A stretch of DNA of 64,000 nucleotides from Lactiplantibacillus paraplantarum. GTDB taxonomy: Bacteria > Bacillota > Bacilli > Lactobacillales > Lactobacillaceae. Positions within the stretch are counted from its first letter, which is position 1, and the number at the start of each line of letters is the position of its first letter. Made by a program: the position numbers and the translations under genes. Where the stretch lies: positions 2,046,001-2,110,000 of the forward strand of contig NZ_CP032744.1 of NCBI RefSeq assembly GCF_003641145.1, written 5' to 3'. Below, in pieces: positions 47,618 to 56,883 of this stretch. Under the pieces are notes generated by a model. That model was not told the DNA's origin. It did not search any database and saw only the letters and a list, made by a program, of their open reading frames with translations.

Positions 47618-48448
47618 TTAGTCAGTTGAAACTGGCAAAATCGCACCTTTATATTTCTTTTCAATCCATTGTTGAGTACTCTTAGAACGTAACGCCTTCA
47701 TTAACTTCTTAATAGCTGGTTTGTTCTTGTCACCCTTACGAACAGCCACAATATTAGCGTATGGCGAATCTGATTTTTCGAGCGCAATTGCGTCCTTCTT
47801 GGGATTCAAACCAGCTTGCACGGCGTAGTTCGCATTGATTACGACCGCGTCACCTTCATTGTTCTTGTAAAATGTTGGCATTAACTTAGCTTCGTATGAA
47901 TGCTTGAACTTCAGATGCCGTTTGTTAGTTTTAATATCATTGAAGGTTGCTGAAGTCAAATCAGTCCCCTTCTTCAGGGTAATCAAACCAGCGTCCTTGA
48001 ACAATGTCAAAACCCGACCATAGTCAGCAACGTTGCTGCTAACTAACACTGTCGCACCATCTTTCAAGTCTTTCAAACTCTTAACCTTCTTGGAATAGAC
48101 ACCGATTGGTTCCAAGTGAACTTTACCGGCAGATACTAGACTACCATTATTTTCTTTGTTCCAGTTATCCAAAAACGGAATATGCTGGAAGTAATTAGCG
48201 TCTAATTCTTTAGATGCCAACGCTTTGTTAGGCAAGACGTAATCTTGGAAAACTTTGATTTTTAAATTAACGCCTTCCTTTTTCAATTCTGGTTGCACAT
48301 GCTTCAAGATCTGGGCATGTGGTACTGACGATGCCCCGACCGTGATGGTTGTTGTCTTAGTCGATGACGATGATGATTTACCACAGCCAACTAATAAAAT
48401 CGCCGTCGCGGCAACTGCTAGTAATCCTAAAATCCGCTTTTTTTGCAT
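47618..48448 (-). CDS. metQ: Methionine ABC transporter substrate-binding lipoprotein MetQ
   Basis: About 276-aa NlpA/MetQ family lipoprotein: signal peptide with lipobox LLVGC (Cys ~21), Ser-rich linker, then the family domain (ITVGASSVPHAQIL, LDANYFQHIPFLDNWNKENN). The open frame reaches 48562 in overlap with metI, but TTAGGAGG precedes the ATG at 48448 and the signal peptide begins there. Last gene of metN-metI-metQ behind a Met-specific T-box, so methionine (or its sulfoxide) is the likely ligand. Confidence 0.94.
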   Translation of the reverse strand: MQKKRILGLLAVAATAILLVGCGKSSSSSTKTTTITVGASSVPHAQILKHVQPELKKEGVNLKIKVFQDYVLPNKALASKELDANYFQHIPFLDNWNKENNGSLVSAGKVHLEPIGVYSKKVKSLKDLKDGATVLVSSNVADYGRVLTLFKDAGLITLKKGTDLTSATFNDIKTNKRHLKFKHSYEAKLMPTFYKNNEGDAVVINANYAVQAGLNPKKDAIALEKSDSPYANIVAVRKGDKNKPAIKKLMKALRSKSTQQWIEKKYKGAILPVSTD

Positions 48449-48473
48449 AACCCTAATTCCTCCTAAATTAACT

Positions 48474-49166
48474 TTAATTAACTCGCTTATCGATATGTCG
48501 AACTGCAATATCCCCGATAAATTGGAAAATGAACACGATGATAACAATAATAACCGTCGCAACTAGCGTAATCGCGTTGTTATTAGACTGGAAGCCATCT
48601 TGGTATGCCAAGTTACCTAGGCCACCAGCCCCAATGGCCCCGGCCATCGCGGTATAACCAATCAAAGAAATCGTCGTCACTGTGATTCCGGAAACCAAAG
48701 CTGGCATGCTCTCTGGTAACAAGACCTTGCGAATAATTTGCCACCGCGTCGCACCCATTGATTCAGCCGCTTCAATCACCCCATGATCTAATTCATGGAA
48801 CGCTAACTCCACCATCCGGGCGTAAAATGGCGCTGCTGAAATGATGAGTGATGGTAAAGCTGCTCGTGGCCCAATAATCGTCCCAACTAATTTGGATGTT
48901 ACTGGCAATAATAGCACGATCAAAATAATGAAAGGAATCGACCGGAAAACGTTCACGAATAACGCGACAATCCAATTCAACGCCTTAGCCAGTGGATTCT
49001 GACTACCGGCTGTCTCATAAAGTAACAAACCTAAGGCGATTCCCAAAATGGCAACAACGACCATTGAAACGATCGTCAGCCAAATGGTTTCCCAAGTTGC
49101 CGACATCATGCTACCCCAATCAACATTTGCAAATTTAAAGTATGAATCCAATCCTTGATCATTCAC
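48474..49166 (-). CDS. metI: Methionine ABC transporter permease MetI
   Basis: 230 aa, five membrane helices. The ATPase-contacting loop is HGVIEAAESMGATRWQIIRK (~132-151). GTG start at 49166 overlaps the metN stop by 8 nt and uses the GGAGG found inside the metN end, implying translational coupling. Confidence 0.94.
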   Translation of the reverse strand: MNDQGLDSYFKFANVDWGSMMSATWETIWLTIVSMVVVAILGIALGLLLYETAGSQNPLAKALNWIVALFVNVFRSIPFIILIVLLLPVTSKLVGTIIGPRAALPSLIISAAPFYARMVELAFHELDHGVIEAAESMGATRWQIIRKVLLPESMPALVSGITVTTISLIGYTAMAGAIGAGGLGNLAYQDGFQSNNNAITLVATVIIVIIVFIFQFIGDIAVRHIDKRVN

Positions 49167-50190
49167 GATTTAAGACCTCCGTTTCTACCCGCATCGTTTG
49201 TAGGTACGCCAGAGCGCCCTTGATCTGTTCCTGGTCACCCGTTAGTTGCAAGTACAGTGAACCGATTGCGCCTTCTTGAGTTTGGTGAATTCCACCCTCA
49301 ATAATATTTAAATCTAACGGGTATTTCTTTAACATCTCTGAAACAATTGGCAACTGGGCCTGATCACCATGGAACGTCAATTGGACGATGGTTCCTTTAG
49401 GATACTTCGCTAACAGCTGATCAACGACCACCGTCGTGTCATTCAGAGACGGCGTGACTTCTTCATTAACAAACCGCTTCGTCACTGCTTGTTGTGGTCG
49501 CTTGAAAACTTCTAATACCGGTCCCTGTTCCACAATTTTACCGGCTTCCATCACCGCGACGTGATCGGCAATCTTACGAATCACGTGCATTTCATGCGTA
49601 ATCAATACAATCGTTAAATGTAACTTCTGATTGATCGATAGTAGCAGGTCCAACACTTCATCGGTCGTTTGAGGATCTAAGGCACTCGTTGCTTCATCCG
49701 AAAGTAGGATTTGCGGATCATTCGCAAGTGCCCGAGCAATCCCGACGCGTTGCTTCTGCCCCCCAGATAATTCGGACGGATAAGCCGTTTCTCGTCCCGC
49801 TAACCCGACTAAATCAGCCAAGTGTTCCGCCTTTTTACGAGCATCCGCTTTGGACTGACCCGCAATCTCAAGTGGAAACATAATATTTTCCAAAACAGTC
49901 CGCGACCATAATAGATTGAAATGTTGAAATATCATGCCAATCTTTTGCCGTTGAGCCCGCAACTTTGCCCCGCTCAGCGTTGTAATATTGACATCATCAA
50001 TTACCACTGACCCACTCGTGGGGGTTTCCAGGCCATTCAACATCCGTACCAAGGTACTTTTACCAGCACCCGAATAACCGACGATGCCATAAATGTGACC
50101 ATCTTCAATCTTTAAATTAACATCTTGGACGGCATGCACCGCTCCCTGTTTGGCATCAAAGGTCTTCGTCACATCTTTAAATTCAATCAA
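49159..50190 (-). CDS. metN: Methionine ABC transporter ATP-binding protein MetN
   Basis: About 343 aa. Walker A GYSGAGKSTL (~38), signature LSGGQKQRVGIARAL, Walker B ILLSDEATSALD, and a C-terminal NIL regulatory domain (~270-340) that in E. coli MetN binds methionine for transinhibition. The frame extends upstream to an ATG at 50214, but AAGGAGG lies exactly 8 nt before the TTG at 50190, giving MIEFKDVTKTF, so that is the start. Confidence 0.95.
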   Translation of the reverse strand: MIEFKDVTKTFDAKQGAVHAVQDVNLKIEDGHIYGIVGYSGAGKSTLVRMLNGLETPTSGSVVIDDVNITTLSGAKLRAQRQKIGMIFQHFNLLWSRTVLENIMFPLEIAGQSKADARKKAEHLADLVGLAGRETAYPSELSGGQKQRVGIARALANDPQILLSDEATSALDPQTTDEVLDLLLSINQKLHLTIVLITHEMHVIRKIADHVAVMEAGKIVEQGPVLEVFKRPQQAVTKRFVNEEVTPSLNDTTVVVDQLLAKYPKGTIVQLTFHGDQAQLPIVSEMLKKYPLDLNIIEGGIHQTQEGAIGSLYLQLTGDQEQIKGALAYLQTMRVETEVLNRE

Positions 50191-50212
50191 GTCAAATTCC
50201 TCCTTACACATC

Positions 50213-50511
50213 AAAAAAGCTCCTCATCCTAGACGATTATGACAATAATCATCAACAGGACGAGAAGCTTAGCCTCGTGGTACCACCCATCTTCACAACC
50301 AGCTCGCACCAGTTGTCTCAAGAGTTACTATGAACTCCGCATGATAATGGGTGCGACCCAAACTTAGCTTGTTGATACTCACTAAGCTTCATTACTTCAA
50401 GACCATCTTCAGTTTCACGATCAATCCCCTTACACCAACTAGGGACTCTCTAGGTAATCGTTACCACGTACTCATCTTTTCAAAATGATATTTTTTTAAT
50501 CAATTGTTAAT
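50213..50511 (-). promoter_or_regulatory. T-box leader of metNIQ, Met specifier
   Basis: The specifier region GAA-G-ATG-G puts ATG (Met) at 50406-50404. The T-box GGTGGTACCACG is at 50287-50276; the terminator pairs AAGCTTCTCGTCCT with AGGATGAGGAGCTT (50270-50213) with an inner hairpin GATGATTAT/ATAATCGTC, then T6. Specifier and operon agree. Confidence 0.94.
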
Positions 50512-50517
50512 GTACCG

Positions 50518-50546
50518 AGTATACCGAGCCTGTTTCTAATTGTCAA
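50518..50546 (-). promoter_or_regulatory. metNIQ T-box promoter
   Basis: -35 TTGACA (50546-50541) and -10 TATACT (50523-50518), spacing 17; a near-consensus promoter. The -35 lies inside a 25-nt palindrome. Confidence 0.88.
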
Positions 50547-50560
50547 GGCCTGACAATTAG
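50536..50560. promoter_or_regulatory. 25-nt palindrome over the metNIQ -35 and gcvH stop
   Basis: CTAATTGTCA, 5-nt spacer AGGCC, TGACAATTAG: arms perfectly complementary over 10 nt. It includes the -35 hexamer and the gcvH stop codon. No T-run follows, so it is a candidate operator rather than a terminator. Confidence 0.5.
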
Positions 50561-50853
50561 TCCACGTCAATTAACCAAGCAACGCCGTCTTCCGCACTAT
50601 TCAACGCGTCAAAATTATCCGTTAAAGCTGGGTTAACTGCAACCACGGTGCCATTAATTGGACAATTAAATTCTGAGACGGCCTTAGTGGCTTCAACACT
50701 TAGAAAAGCGCTGTTTTGACTAACTTTATCGCCAATAGCTGGTAATTCGGCATATTTAACTTCACCAAGGGCTTCATGAGCCGCCTTAGTTAGACCTAGC
50801 CGAGTATGCCCATCAACATCTTTTGTCCAAAAATAAGTTGCATCTTCACTCAT
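50557..50853 (-). CDS. gcvH: GcvH-like lipoyl carrier protein
   Basis: About 98 aa, lipoyl/biotinyl-like fold; the lipoylation site is the Lys in SVEATKAVSEF (~residue 58). No GcvP or GcvT gene is nearby. In Firmicutes a stand-alone GcvH serves as the lipoate relay to 2-oxoacid dehydrogenases. The frame runs to an ATG at 50865 too close to AAAGG; ATG 50853 is preferred, with the spacing somewhat long. It lies directly upstream of the metNIQ promoter. Confidence 0.88.
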   Translation of the reverse strand: MSEDATYFWTKDVDGHTRLGLTKAAHEALGEVKYAELPAIGDKVSQNSAFLSVEATKAVSEFNCPINGTVVAVNPALTDNFDALNSAEDGVAWLIDVD

Positions 50854-50883
50854 ATTAAACACCATACCTTTACATTGATTTTA

Positions 50884-52089
50884 TTATTCAAACCGGTCGT
50901 TACGACTGAACATGTAGGACTTGTAATGATACCGCATTGACATCATTAATCCGATCCCAGCCATGTTAGCGATCAACGCCGACCCCCCTTGACTAATGAA
51001 CGGTAACGGGATCCCAGTCATTGGTAACAGTCCGATACTCATCCCAATATTTTCGAATACGTGGAAGAGAATCATCATAATGACCCCGGTTGAAATGTAA
51101 GCGTAGAATTCGTTCTTCGTATCAAACGTCACCCGGATCATCTGATAAATCAATAAGAAATATAACAAGATGACCACGGCGCAACCAATAAAGCCAAAGT
51201 TCTCACCAATGACTGAGAAAATCATATCAGATTCGCGTACGGGGACGGTCACGTGTGAGACGTTAAACCCCCGCCCGGTAATCTGACCTGAACCAATCGC
51301 CTTCATACTCTGCCAAACTTGATAGGCATTGTTCGACGTGTCCGTCGACGGGTTCAACCATGTATCGATCCGCGCAAACTGGTACTGCTTAAAACCGATG
51401 GCTTCCAAAATATGTCGGCCACTTGGTGCAATCACTAAATATAGTGCCGTACCGGCAATCGCAGCAACGGCTGCAAACGTTGGTGCCAGTAACCGCCACG
51501 AAATCCCGGAAACTAAAATCACGCCGCCTAAAATCGCGAAGAATACCAACATCGTCCCAAAGTCATTTTGTAACTTTAAGAGAACCGCTACCGGAACCAT
51601 GTACGCAATCAATTTACCGATTAACTGCCAGTCGCTCGCCATGGTGTGAGTGGGGTGTTCTGTATTGTGCATCGTTACCACCCGCCCCAGCATCAAGATA
51701 AAGGCGGGCTTCATAACTTCCGATGGCTGCAGCGTTAGCGAACCAACTGCAAACCAACTCTTAGCCCCGGTACTGGTATACAGCGATCTACTGTATAGGA
51801 CTAAAACCGCCGCTAACAGGAAGATCCCGAACCAATACGCAATCGGCGCCACCCGCCACAACTGTTCGGAATCGAATTGCATCACGATCACAGCAATTGC
51901 GGTCCCAATCACGAACCACATGACTTGAGAAATCACCTGCTTCGTGACGTTCACCGAACTAGAATCGTGCACTGCGGCGACGTAAATCGACGCCAGCCCG
52001 ATTAGTCCTAGCATCATCACTGAAAATATGATACCCCAGTCAATTCTTGAATCCTCGTCTTGACTGCGGAGTCTAGATTCTTCTGCCAC
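50884..52089 (-). CDS. rodA: Rod-shape peptidoglycan glycosyltransferase RodA
   Basis: About 401-aa SEDS protein with ten membrane helices. Family signatures VWQSMKAIGSGQITGRGF (~230-248), SDMIFSVIGENFGFIGC and PMTGIPLPFISQGGSALIAN (near the end) are intact. It polymerises glycan strands with a class B PBP under MreBCD guidance. The frame extends to 52128, but TAGGAG lies 8 nt before the GTG at 52089. Grouped with mbl, a natural functional link. Confidence 0.94.
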   Translation of the reverse strand: MAEESRLRSQDEDSRIDWGIIFSVMMLGLIGLASIYVAAVHDSSSVNVTKQVISQVMWFVIGTAIAVIVMQFDSEQLWRVAPIAYWFGIFLLAAVLVLYSRSLYTSTGAKSWFAVGSLTLQPSEVMKPAFILMLGRVVTMHNTEHPTHTMASDWQLIGKLIAYMVPVAVLLKLQNDFGTMLVFFAILGGVILVSGISWRLLAPTFAAVAAIAGTALYLVIAPSGRHILEAIGFKQYQFARIDTWLNPSTDTSNNAYQVWQSMKAIGSGQITGRGFNVSHVTVPVRESDMIFSVIGENFGFIGCAVVILLYFLLIYQMIRVTFDTKNEFYAYISTGVIMMILFHVFENIGMSIGLLPMTGIPLPFISQGGSALIANMAGIGLMMSMRYHYKSYMFSRNDRFE

Positions 52090-52192
52090 AAATAACGCTC
52101 CTAACCTGTTTGGATTAGTCCACCGCATTCGGCAGACTAACCCTATTCACAATATCATTTTGTACTCTTTAAGATAGTCTTTATTATACAAC

Positions 52193-52222
52193 AACCTGGT
52201 GCCGAATTCTCGGAACCAGGTT
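52193..52222 (-). terminator. Hairpin after the mbl-yidD-DUF2969 unit
   Basis: AACCTGGT..CCGA/TCGG..ACCAGGTT stem, 17 nt after the DUF2969 stop; only a weak T-run (GTTGTTGTAT) follows. A TATAAT (52188-52183) just after may start rodA transcription. Confidence 0.55.
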
Positions 52223-52238
52223 GAAGGTTTACTAAAAA

Positions 52239-52466
52239 TTAGCCTTTGTGTAGATGGTAAGCCGACAAGATTTCTTGCAAACTTTCATCAAAAGATTTGG
52301 TATGTGCAAATGGTTGGTTATCGCTAACCATTTCAGCCTCAAATCGTTCACCAACTTGTGTCACTTGCCCAATCATCTGCTTACCGATCAAAACCTCGGT
52401 AACTGGTTGACCGTTGACCTTGGTTTCATTTAAAGTAACCGAAATTGCCTTATCTTTTCTTGCCAC
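52239..52466 (-). CDS. DUF2969 family protein
   Basis: 75-aa basic-start protein ([13 protein letters not shown]...), found in lactobacilli/enterococci beside rodA and yidD; function unknown. The frame extends upstream inside yidD, but GGAGG precedes the GTG at 52466. It overlaps the end of yidD by 17 nt, so co-translated. Confidence 0.8.
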   Translation of the reverse strand: MARKDKAISVTLNETKVNGQPVTEVLIGKQMIGQVTQVGERFEAEMVSDNQPFAHTKSFDESLQEILSAYHLHKG

Positions 52467-52722
52467 GGTGGTCTTCCTCCTTGTATTGCGGGTTACGACG
52501 CAATGAAAAATGGGCTGGCACGGGATCAAAACCGCCCTTAACCAAAGGATGACACCGCAAGATCCGTGCCATCCCCATTAGACTTCCCTTCACTGCGCCA
52601 AACCGTTCGATTGCCTCTAACGTATAATTAGAACAGGTTGGATAGTACCGACAATGGGCCGGACTAAACGCAGAAAAGGCCCGCTGATAAAAGCGGATGC
52701 CTTTCATTAATAACCGTCGCAT
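52450..52722 (-). CDS. yidD: Membrane protein insertion efficiency factor YidD
   Basis: 90 aa. DUF37 signature [19 protein letters not shown] (~24-42, two Cys) and [17 protein letters not shown] (~53-69) are complete. Amphipathic peripheral membrane protein aiding YidC. Six nt after mbl. Confidence 0.93.
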   Translation of the reverse strand: MRRLLMKGIRFYQRAFSAFSPAHCRYYPTCSNYTLEAIERFGAVKGSLMGMARILRCHPLVKGGFDPVPAHFSLRRNPQYKEEDHRGKKR

Positions 52723-52727
52723 CGTAA

Positions 52728-53729
52728 TTATTTCTTGTTCTTAGCGGTCTTTTGCATATGTTCAAGTAAGATACCAGCACCCTGAGCAACGTTGTTCAAT
52801 GGATGTTCAGCAACCATTACCGGAACCTTTAAGTTTTCACTGATCAACTGATCGAGCCCACTCAAGAGTGCGCCCCCACCAGTTAGCGTGATCCCCCGGT
52901 CAATAATATCGGCCGCAATTTCAGGCGGTAAAGTTTCCATCACATGATGAGCGGTGCTAACAATCTGCATCAACGTTTCATGGATAGCTTCTTCAACTTG
53001 ATTAGAATCAATGTCGATTGACCGTGGCATTCCAGTCACCGTATCGCGGCCACGGACCTGGGTGACCTTATCATCGTCGCCATCCTGTTTGAAGACTTGG
53101 GCGATTTGAATCTTAACTTGTTCCGCACTGCGTTCACCAATCAACAAGTGATGTTGATCCTTGACGTAGTTCACGATGTCTTGGTTCATCCGGTCGCCAG
53201 CCATTCGTAACGAACTGCTGGCCACAATATCACCTAACGATAGGACTGCAATATCACTAGTCCCGCCACCAATATCAATCACCATGTTACCGCGTGGCTG
53301 GAAGATATCCATGCCAGCACCAATGGCTGCCACTTTTGGTTCAACTTCCAAGAAGACTTTACTACCACCAGATTTTTCAGCAGCTTGCAAAATCGCTTTG
53401 CGTTCAATTTCAGTAGTGTTCGTTGGGGTACAGATCATAATACTTGGCCGTGACATAATACCACGAACATTTAATTTTTTAATAAAATAAGACAACATTT
53501 CTTCGGTGACGTCAAAATCCGAAATCACCCCGTCTTTTAATGGTCGAATTGCCCGAATGTTACTAGGCGTCTTCCCAACCATTTGGTAGGCTTCGGACCC
53601 GACTGCCAACACTTGATTCGTGTTTGTATCGATAGCGACCACGGATGGTTCATTAAGGACGATGCCCTTGCCCGATACGTAAATTAAAACATTGGCAGTA
53701 CCTAAGTCAATACCAATATCTAAAGCCAT
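52728..53729 (-). CDS. mbl: MreB paralogue (Mbl type)
   Basis: 333 aa, second actin-like protein of the window. Phosphate 1 [14 protein letters not shown], phosphate 2 [15 protein letters not shown] (~158), adenosine [11 protein letters not shown] (~288). It clearly differs from the 16 kb MreB (for example an insertion [14 protein letters not shown]). Shape role shared with RodA, encoded downstream. The frame starts at 53750, but GAGAGGAG precedes the ATG at 53729. Confidence 0.92.
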   Translation of the reverse strand: MALDIGIDLGTANVLIYVSGKGIVLNEPSVVAIDTNTNQVLAVGSEAYQMVGKTPSNIRAIRPLKDGVISDFDVTEEMLSYFIKKLNVRGIMSRPSIMICTPTNTTEIERKAILQAAEKSGGSKVFLEVEPKVAAIGAGMDIFQPRGNMVIDIGGGTSDIAVLSLGDIVASSSLRMAGDRMNQDIVNYVKDQHHLLIGERSAEQVKIQIAQVFKQDGDDDKVTQVRGRDTVTGMPRSIDIDSNQVEEAIHETLMQIVSTAHHVMETLPPEIAADIIDRGITLTGGGALLSGLDQLISENLKVPVMVAEHPLNNVAQGAGILLEHMQKTAKNKK

Positions 53730-53852
53730 GTTTTTGCTCCTCTCAAACATACAATTATACGACTAATCATTATACCATACTCTACAGTTGATGAGAACTG
53801 ACGGTAGTACTAGTCACCCATTCACTTGCTAATACCAATCAGTTAATTGCGA

Positions 53853-54407
53853 CTAATCATCACGGCGCTTAGACCACTCATCGACCGTCAATGAATAAAT
53901 TACTTCATCACGATACTGACCATTCAGCAAGATATTTTCTGGTAAGGTCGCATCTAAATGATATTTACGGCGTTCAGCAACGGCCCGACTTGCCTTGTTA
54001 GCAATATCCGCCCCTAAGGTCACCTTATGCAGATCGAGTTCTGTAAAGGCAATTTCTTCTAGCCGTTCAAGGGCCTTCGTCATAACTCCGTGCCCAGTAA
54101 ATGTCTGCCCTAGCCAATACCCAATCTCGCCATTATGATTAATGGCACTAATATTATGCAAGTCCAACATACCGGCAACTTCCCCATCCACAATGATGGT
54201 CGTAATAAAGACCTGCCCGTGCGCCTGCTTGGTCAACATGGATTCAATAAAATGCCGTTCGTCAGCAACAGTGGCGGTCGCATCGACCCATGGCATCCAT
54301 GGCTTTAAATAGTCGCGGTTATGATCAACTAAGTCGAAAAGCGGCTCCGCGTCAGCCACTTCGGTTGGTTTCAATGAAATGTGTTTGTCGATAATATTAA
54401 TAAACAT
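53853..54407 (-). CDS. GNAT acetyltransferase, RimJ/RimL-like
   Basis: 184 aa. Acetyl-CoA fold with the family pattern LFDLVDHNRDYLKPWMPWVD (~24-43), GEIGYWLGQTFTGHGVMTKAL (motif A, ~91-111) and LGADIANKASRAVAERRKYH. Resembles ribosomal-protein-serine N-acetyltransferases of the YdaF group; substrate unknown. ATG follows CAGGAGG. It sits between mbl and murA with its own gaps, possibly inserted into the otherwise conserved wall cluster. Confidence 0.88.
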   Translation of the reverse strand: MFINIIDKHISLKPTEVADAEPLFDLVDHNRDYLKPWMPWVDATATVADERHFIESMLTKQAHGQVFITTIIVDGEVAGMLDLHNISAINHNGEIGYWLGQTFTGHGVMTKALERLEEIAFTELDLHKVTLGADIANKASRAVAERRKYHLDATLPENILLNGQYRDEVIYSLTVDEWSKRRDD

Positions 54408-54455
54408 AAGTTGTCCTCCTGAATGATTGGCGTCGGGTTACCCCGCTGCGCCACA

Positions 54456-54498
54456 AAAAAGCCTTCAAACACGAGTTTATCGCACTTTGAAGGTTTTG
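54456..54498 (-). terminator. murA terminator
   Basis: AAAAGCCTTCAAA/TTTGAAGGTTTT arms with a 16-nt loop and T6 on the minus strand, 18 nt after murA. Confidence 0.85.
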
Positions 54499-54515
54499 TA
54501 AGCAATTATTTATAT

Positions 54516-55832
54516 TTATTCCACTGCTTCATGCGCAAAATCAGGATTCAGCGCATAAACGGTGCCATCGGGAATATCGACCCGTTTAATCTCAGCACCT
54601 AACTTGGCTAACTTACCATGAAAATTAAAATAGCCCCGGTCGAGATACTTTAAGTTAGTGATTTCAGTATACCCGCGACTAACTAACCCAGCAATTACCA
54701 GTGCAGCGGCAGCCCGTAGATCAGTTGCCGTGACTTGAGCGCCATTGAAGTCGGTTGGCCCATACATAATAACTGAGCGACCCTCGACCTTAAAGTCAGC
54801 GTTCATCCGCCGTAGCTCATCGAGATGCATAAAGCGATTTTCGAAAACGGTTTCGGTTAGCAAGCTTGTTCCCTGCGCGCATAACTGTAAAATGGTCATT
54901 TGCGGTTGCATGTCTGTTGGAAAGCCAGGATGTGGCAAAGTCTTGACGGAAGTTGGTTTTAAATGTTCTGGACCAATAACTCGAATACCAGCTGGCTCTT
55001 CGGTAACCGTCACACCCATCTCACGCATTTTTGAAATCAGTGGCTTATTATGTTCAGCGATGGCGTCTTCAACTAAGACGTTTCCCTGTGTCACCGCAGC
55101 GGCAACCATAAATGTCCCGGCTTCAATCCGATCTTGGACAATACCGTGGTCACAACCGTGCATCGCCTTAACCCCTTTGATCCGGATGGTTTCGGTACCG
55201 GCACCAGTAACCTTAGCCCCCATCTGATTCAAGTAATTGGCGAGGTCCACAATTTCAGGTTCACGAGCGACGTTTTCCATCGTTGTGACGCCATCAGCAA
55301 GTGTCGCAGCCATCATAATATTTTGAGTAGCACCGACACTTGGAAAATCTAAGTAAATTGCAGCACCATGTAATCGGGACGCCGTAGCCTCAACATAGCC
55401 GTCGTGGCGTTCAATTTCAGCTCCCAAGGCACTTAAGCCTTTCAAATGTAAATCGATTGGTCGTGAGCCGATCGCACAGCCACCAGGCATAGCGACCTTA
55501 GCATGGCCTAACCGGGCTAACAATGGTCCCATGACGACAATCGAAGCCCGCATTTTAGACACATATTGAAACGGTGCTTCGGATGATAACTGACGGCTAG
55601 CGTCAATATCAATTGTTTTATTAATTTCATCAAAATCAATTTTAGTATTCAAAAACTTTAAGACGTTATTCATTGTGAATACGTCTGACAACACTGGTAC
55701 ATTTGATAAATGCGTTTGTCCCGAACTAGCCAATAAGCTTGCGGCTAGAATCGGTAACACTGCGTTTTTAGCGCCCTCAATATGAACATTTCCTGTCAAA
55801 CGTTGACCGCCATGAACTACAATTTCCTCCAT
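54516..55832 (-). CDS. murA: UDP-N-acetylglucosamine 1-carboxyvinyltransferase
   Basis: 438 aa; first committed enzyme of peptidoglycan synthesis, target of fosfomycin. Start region [20 protein letters not shown], the catalytic Cys in [19 protein letters not shown] (~116), and [11 protein letters not shown] near the end. Cys, not Asp, is present, so the usual fosfomycin-reactive form. The frame extends 30 codons upstream through the remains of a small gene, but GGAGGG precedes the ATG at 55832. Confidence 0.96.
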   Translation of the reverse strand: MEEIVVHGGQRLTGNVHIEGAKNAVLPILAASLLASSGQTHLSNVPVLSDVFTMNNVLKFLNTKIDFDEINKTIDIDASRQLSSEAPFQYVSKMRASIVVMGPLLARLGHAKVAMPGGCAIGSRPIDLHLKGLSALGAEIERHDGYVEATASRLHGAAIYLDFPSVGATQNIMMAATLADGVTTMENVAREPEIVDLANYLNQMGAKVTGAGTETIRIKGVKAMHGCDHGIVQDRIEAGTFMVAAAVTQGNVLVEDAIAEHNKPLISKMREMGVTVTEEPAGIRVIGPEHLKPTSVKTLPHPGFPTDMQPQMTILQLCAQGTSLLTETVFENRFMHLDELRRMNADFKVEGRSVIMYGPTDFNGAQVTATDLRAAAALVIAGLVSRGYTEITNLKYLDRGYFNFHGKLAKLGAEIKRVDIPDGTVYALNPDFAHEAVE

Positions 55833-55849
55833 GGATAAACCCTCCATCA

Positions 55850-56072
55850 CTAAACGATAATCAACAAACAAGTTACGTGAGATTTCAGATTGCGTAAAAA
55901 GTACGCTTATCAAGAACTTCACCGAGCCAAGTGCACGCGCACCTACTCAGATTTCGATGTTCATCGCGATACTTAGCTTGTGTCACGCGATGTGCAATCC
56001 AAACACTAGCTCCACCGTTAATACAACCTGAACACACTGTGACAACTGTCCAATAACAGCGTCCAAGCTCAA
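55850..56072 (-). pseudogene. Decayed small membrane protein gene (DUF1146 position)
   Basis: Between atpC and murA many Lactobacillales have a ~75-codon DUF1146 membrane protein gene. Here one frame reads MSLDAVIGQLSQC... from a TTG at 56072 (AGGA six nt before), is hydrophobic, meets TGA at 55985 and again at 55949, then continues as [20 protein letters not shown] and runs into murA without a stop. Two stops, the lost terminator codon and the syntenic position suggest a dying gene. Similarity to DUF1146 is by eye and weak. Confidence 0.45.
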
Positions 56073-56368
56073 ATCGGTTCCTAATCATCATAACATAGAA
56101 CACTAGCGGATAAATATTACATTTTACATTTTCGTTACAATTTCAACACAAATATTAAATACTTATGATTAGTTAACTAATTAGCGAATTGCGCACGTAA
56201 TGAATTGACAACGCGTGAATAATTTGACTGATAACAGCACTCATTTGTAATCGTTTCCTTTATTGTAATCTCAATATAAGTTGCATTCTACCATTCAAGT
56301 TATCGAGTTGCCCCTAATACGCTCAGTTAATTAGTAAAATCTTGTTCGCAAGCAATTCAGTAACGACT
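56073..56368. other. AT-rich gene-free stretch upstream of murA
   Basis: About 300 bp, AT-rich, no coding frame with a ribosome site. It probably contains the murA promoter on the minus strand (TATGTTATGAT-like sequence near 56088-56101). Nothing else recognised. Confidence 0.35.
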
Positions 56369-56761
56369 ATTGTTAAAATGCAGCGATTAGTCGAGTTGTT
56401 GTTTATCAGCATGCGCGTCCGATCCGGCTTGCGGGGCTAGGTGCCAATTGCTGGAACCAGGCGGACATCGATTTGAACTCACGCAGAAAATCACGGCGCA
56501 ATTTCAAATACGAGTCTTCTGCTAGCCTAGGAACACCACCCCGACAAGAAGAACTTCCCCCTTGAGCATTGTCACCCAGCCCCGCCAATCTCAGGCTTTT
56601 GCAGGCCACGGGTTAATACCTAGTCAACGGATGGCAGTAGTCGATTGGCGTTGCAAGCACAGGCTTCCGTGGCACCGTGTACGTTTATAGGCAATTCCAC
56701 TTTTTGCCGCAGATCTAAATTGACTATACTCGACTTCGACTAATCGGCACATTTTAACAAT
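56369..56761. repeat. Structured interspersed repeat, copy B
   Basis: 393 bp bounded by inverted repeats 56369-56394 and 56736-56761 that match at 23 of 26 positions (outer end ATTGTTAAAATG, inner part CGATTAGTCGA). Same block order as copy A at 45.7 kb. The long-range stem 56433-56448 with 56568-56583 is kept, but the second stem (GGCCAC/GTGGC) is shorter than in copy A. No protein, no target duplication seen. The TIR-bounded form suggests a non-autonomous mobile element; a transposase source is not identifiable here. Confidence 0.75.
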
Positions 56762-56836
56762 GTTTTCTGCCGATACCATGATTCCATGATATGTGTTAAA
56801 GGTTTAATAGTGTGCAATATTGAATCGACAAAACAA

Positions 56837-56868
56837 AAAAGCACCCGCAAATAATTGCAGATGCTTTT
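56837..56868 (-). terminator. atp operon terminator
   Basis: AAAAGCACCCGCAA/TTGCAGATGCTTTT arms with a 4-nt loop and T6 on the minus strand, 16 nt after atpC. Confidence 0.88.
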
Positions 56869-56883
56869 CAGAATTTTAAGTTG

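Noticed and set aside
55885-56103. 72-codon Cys-rich minus-strand frame upstream of murA
   Set aside because: Implausible composition and no ribosome site; another frame of the same DNA shows the decayed membrane protein pattern instead.
56406-56609. 67-codon frame within repeat copy B
   Set aside because: Same reason; no counterpart in copy A.
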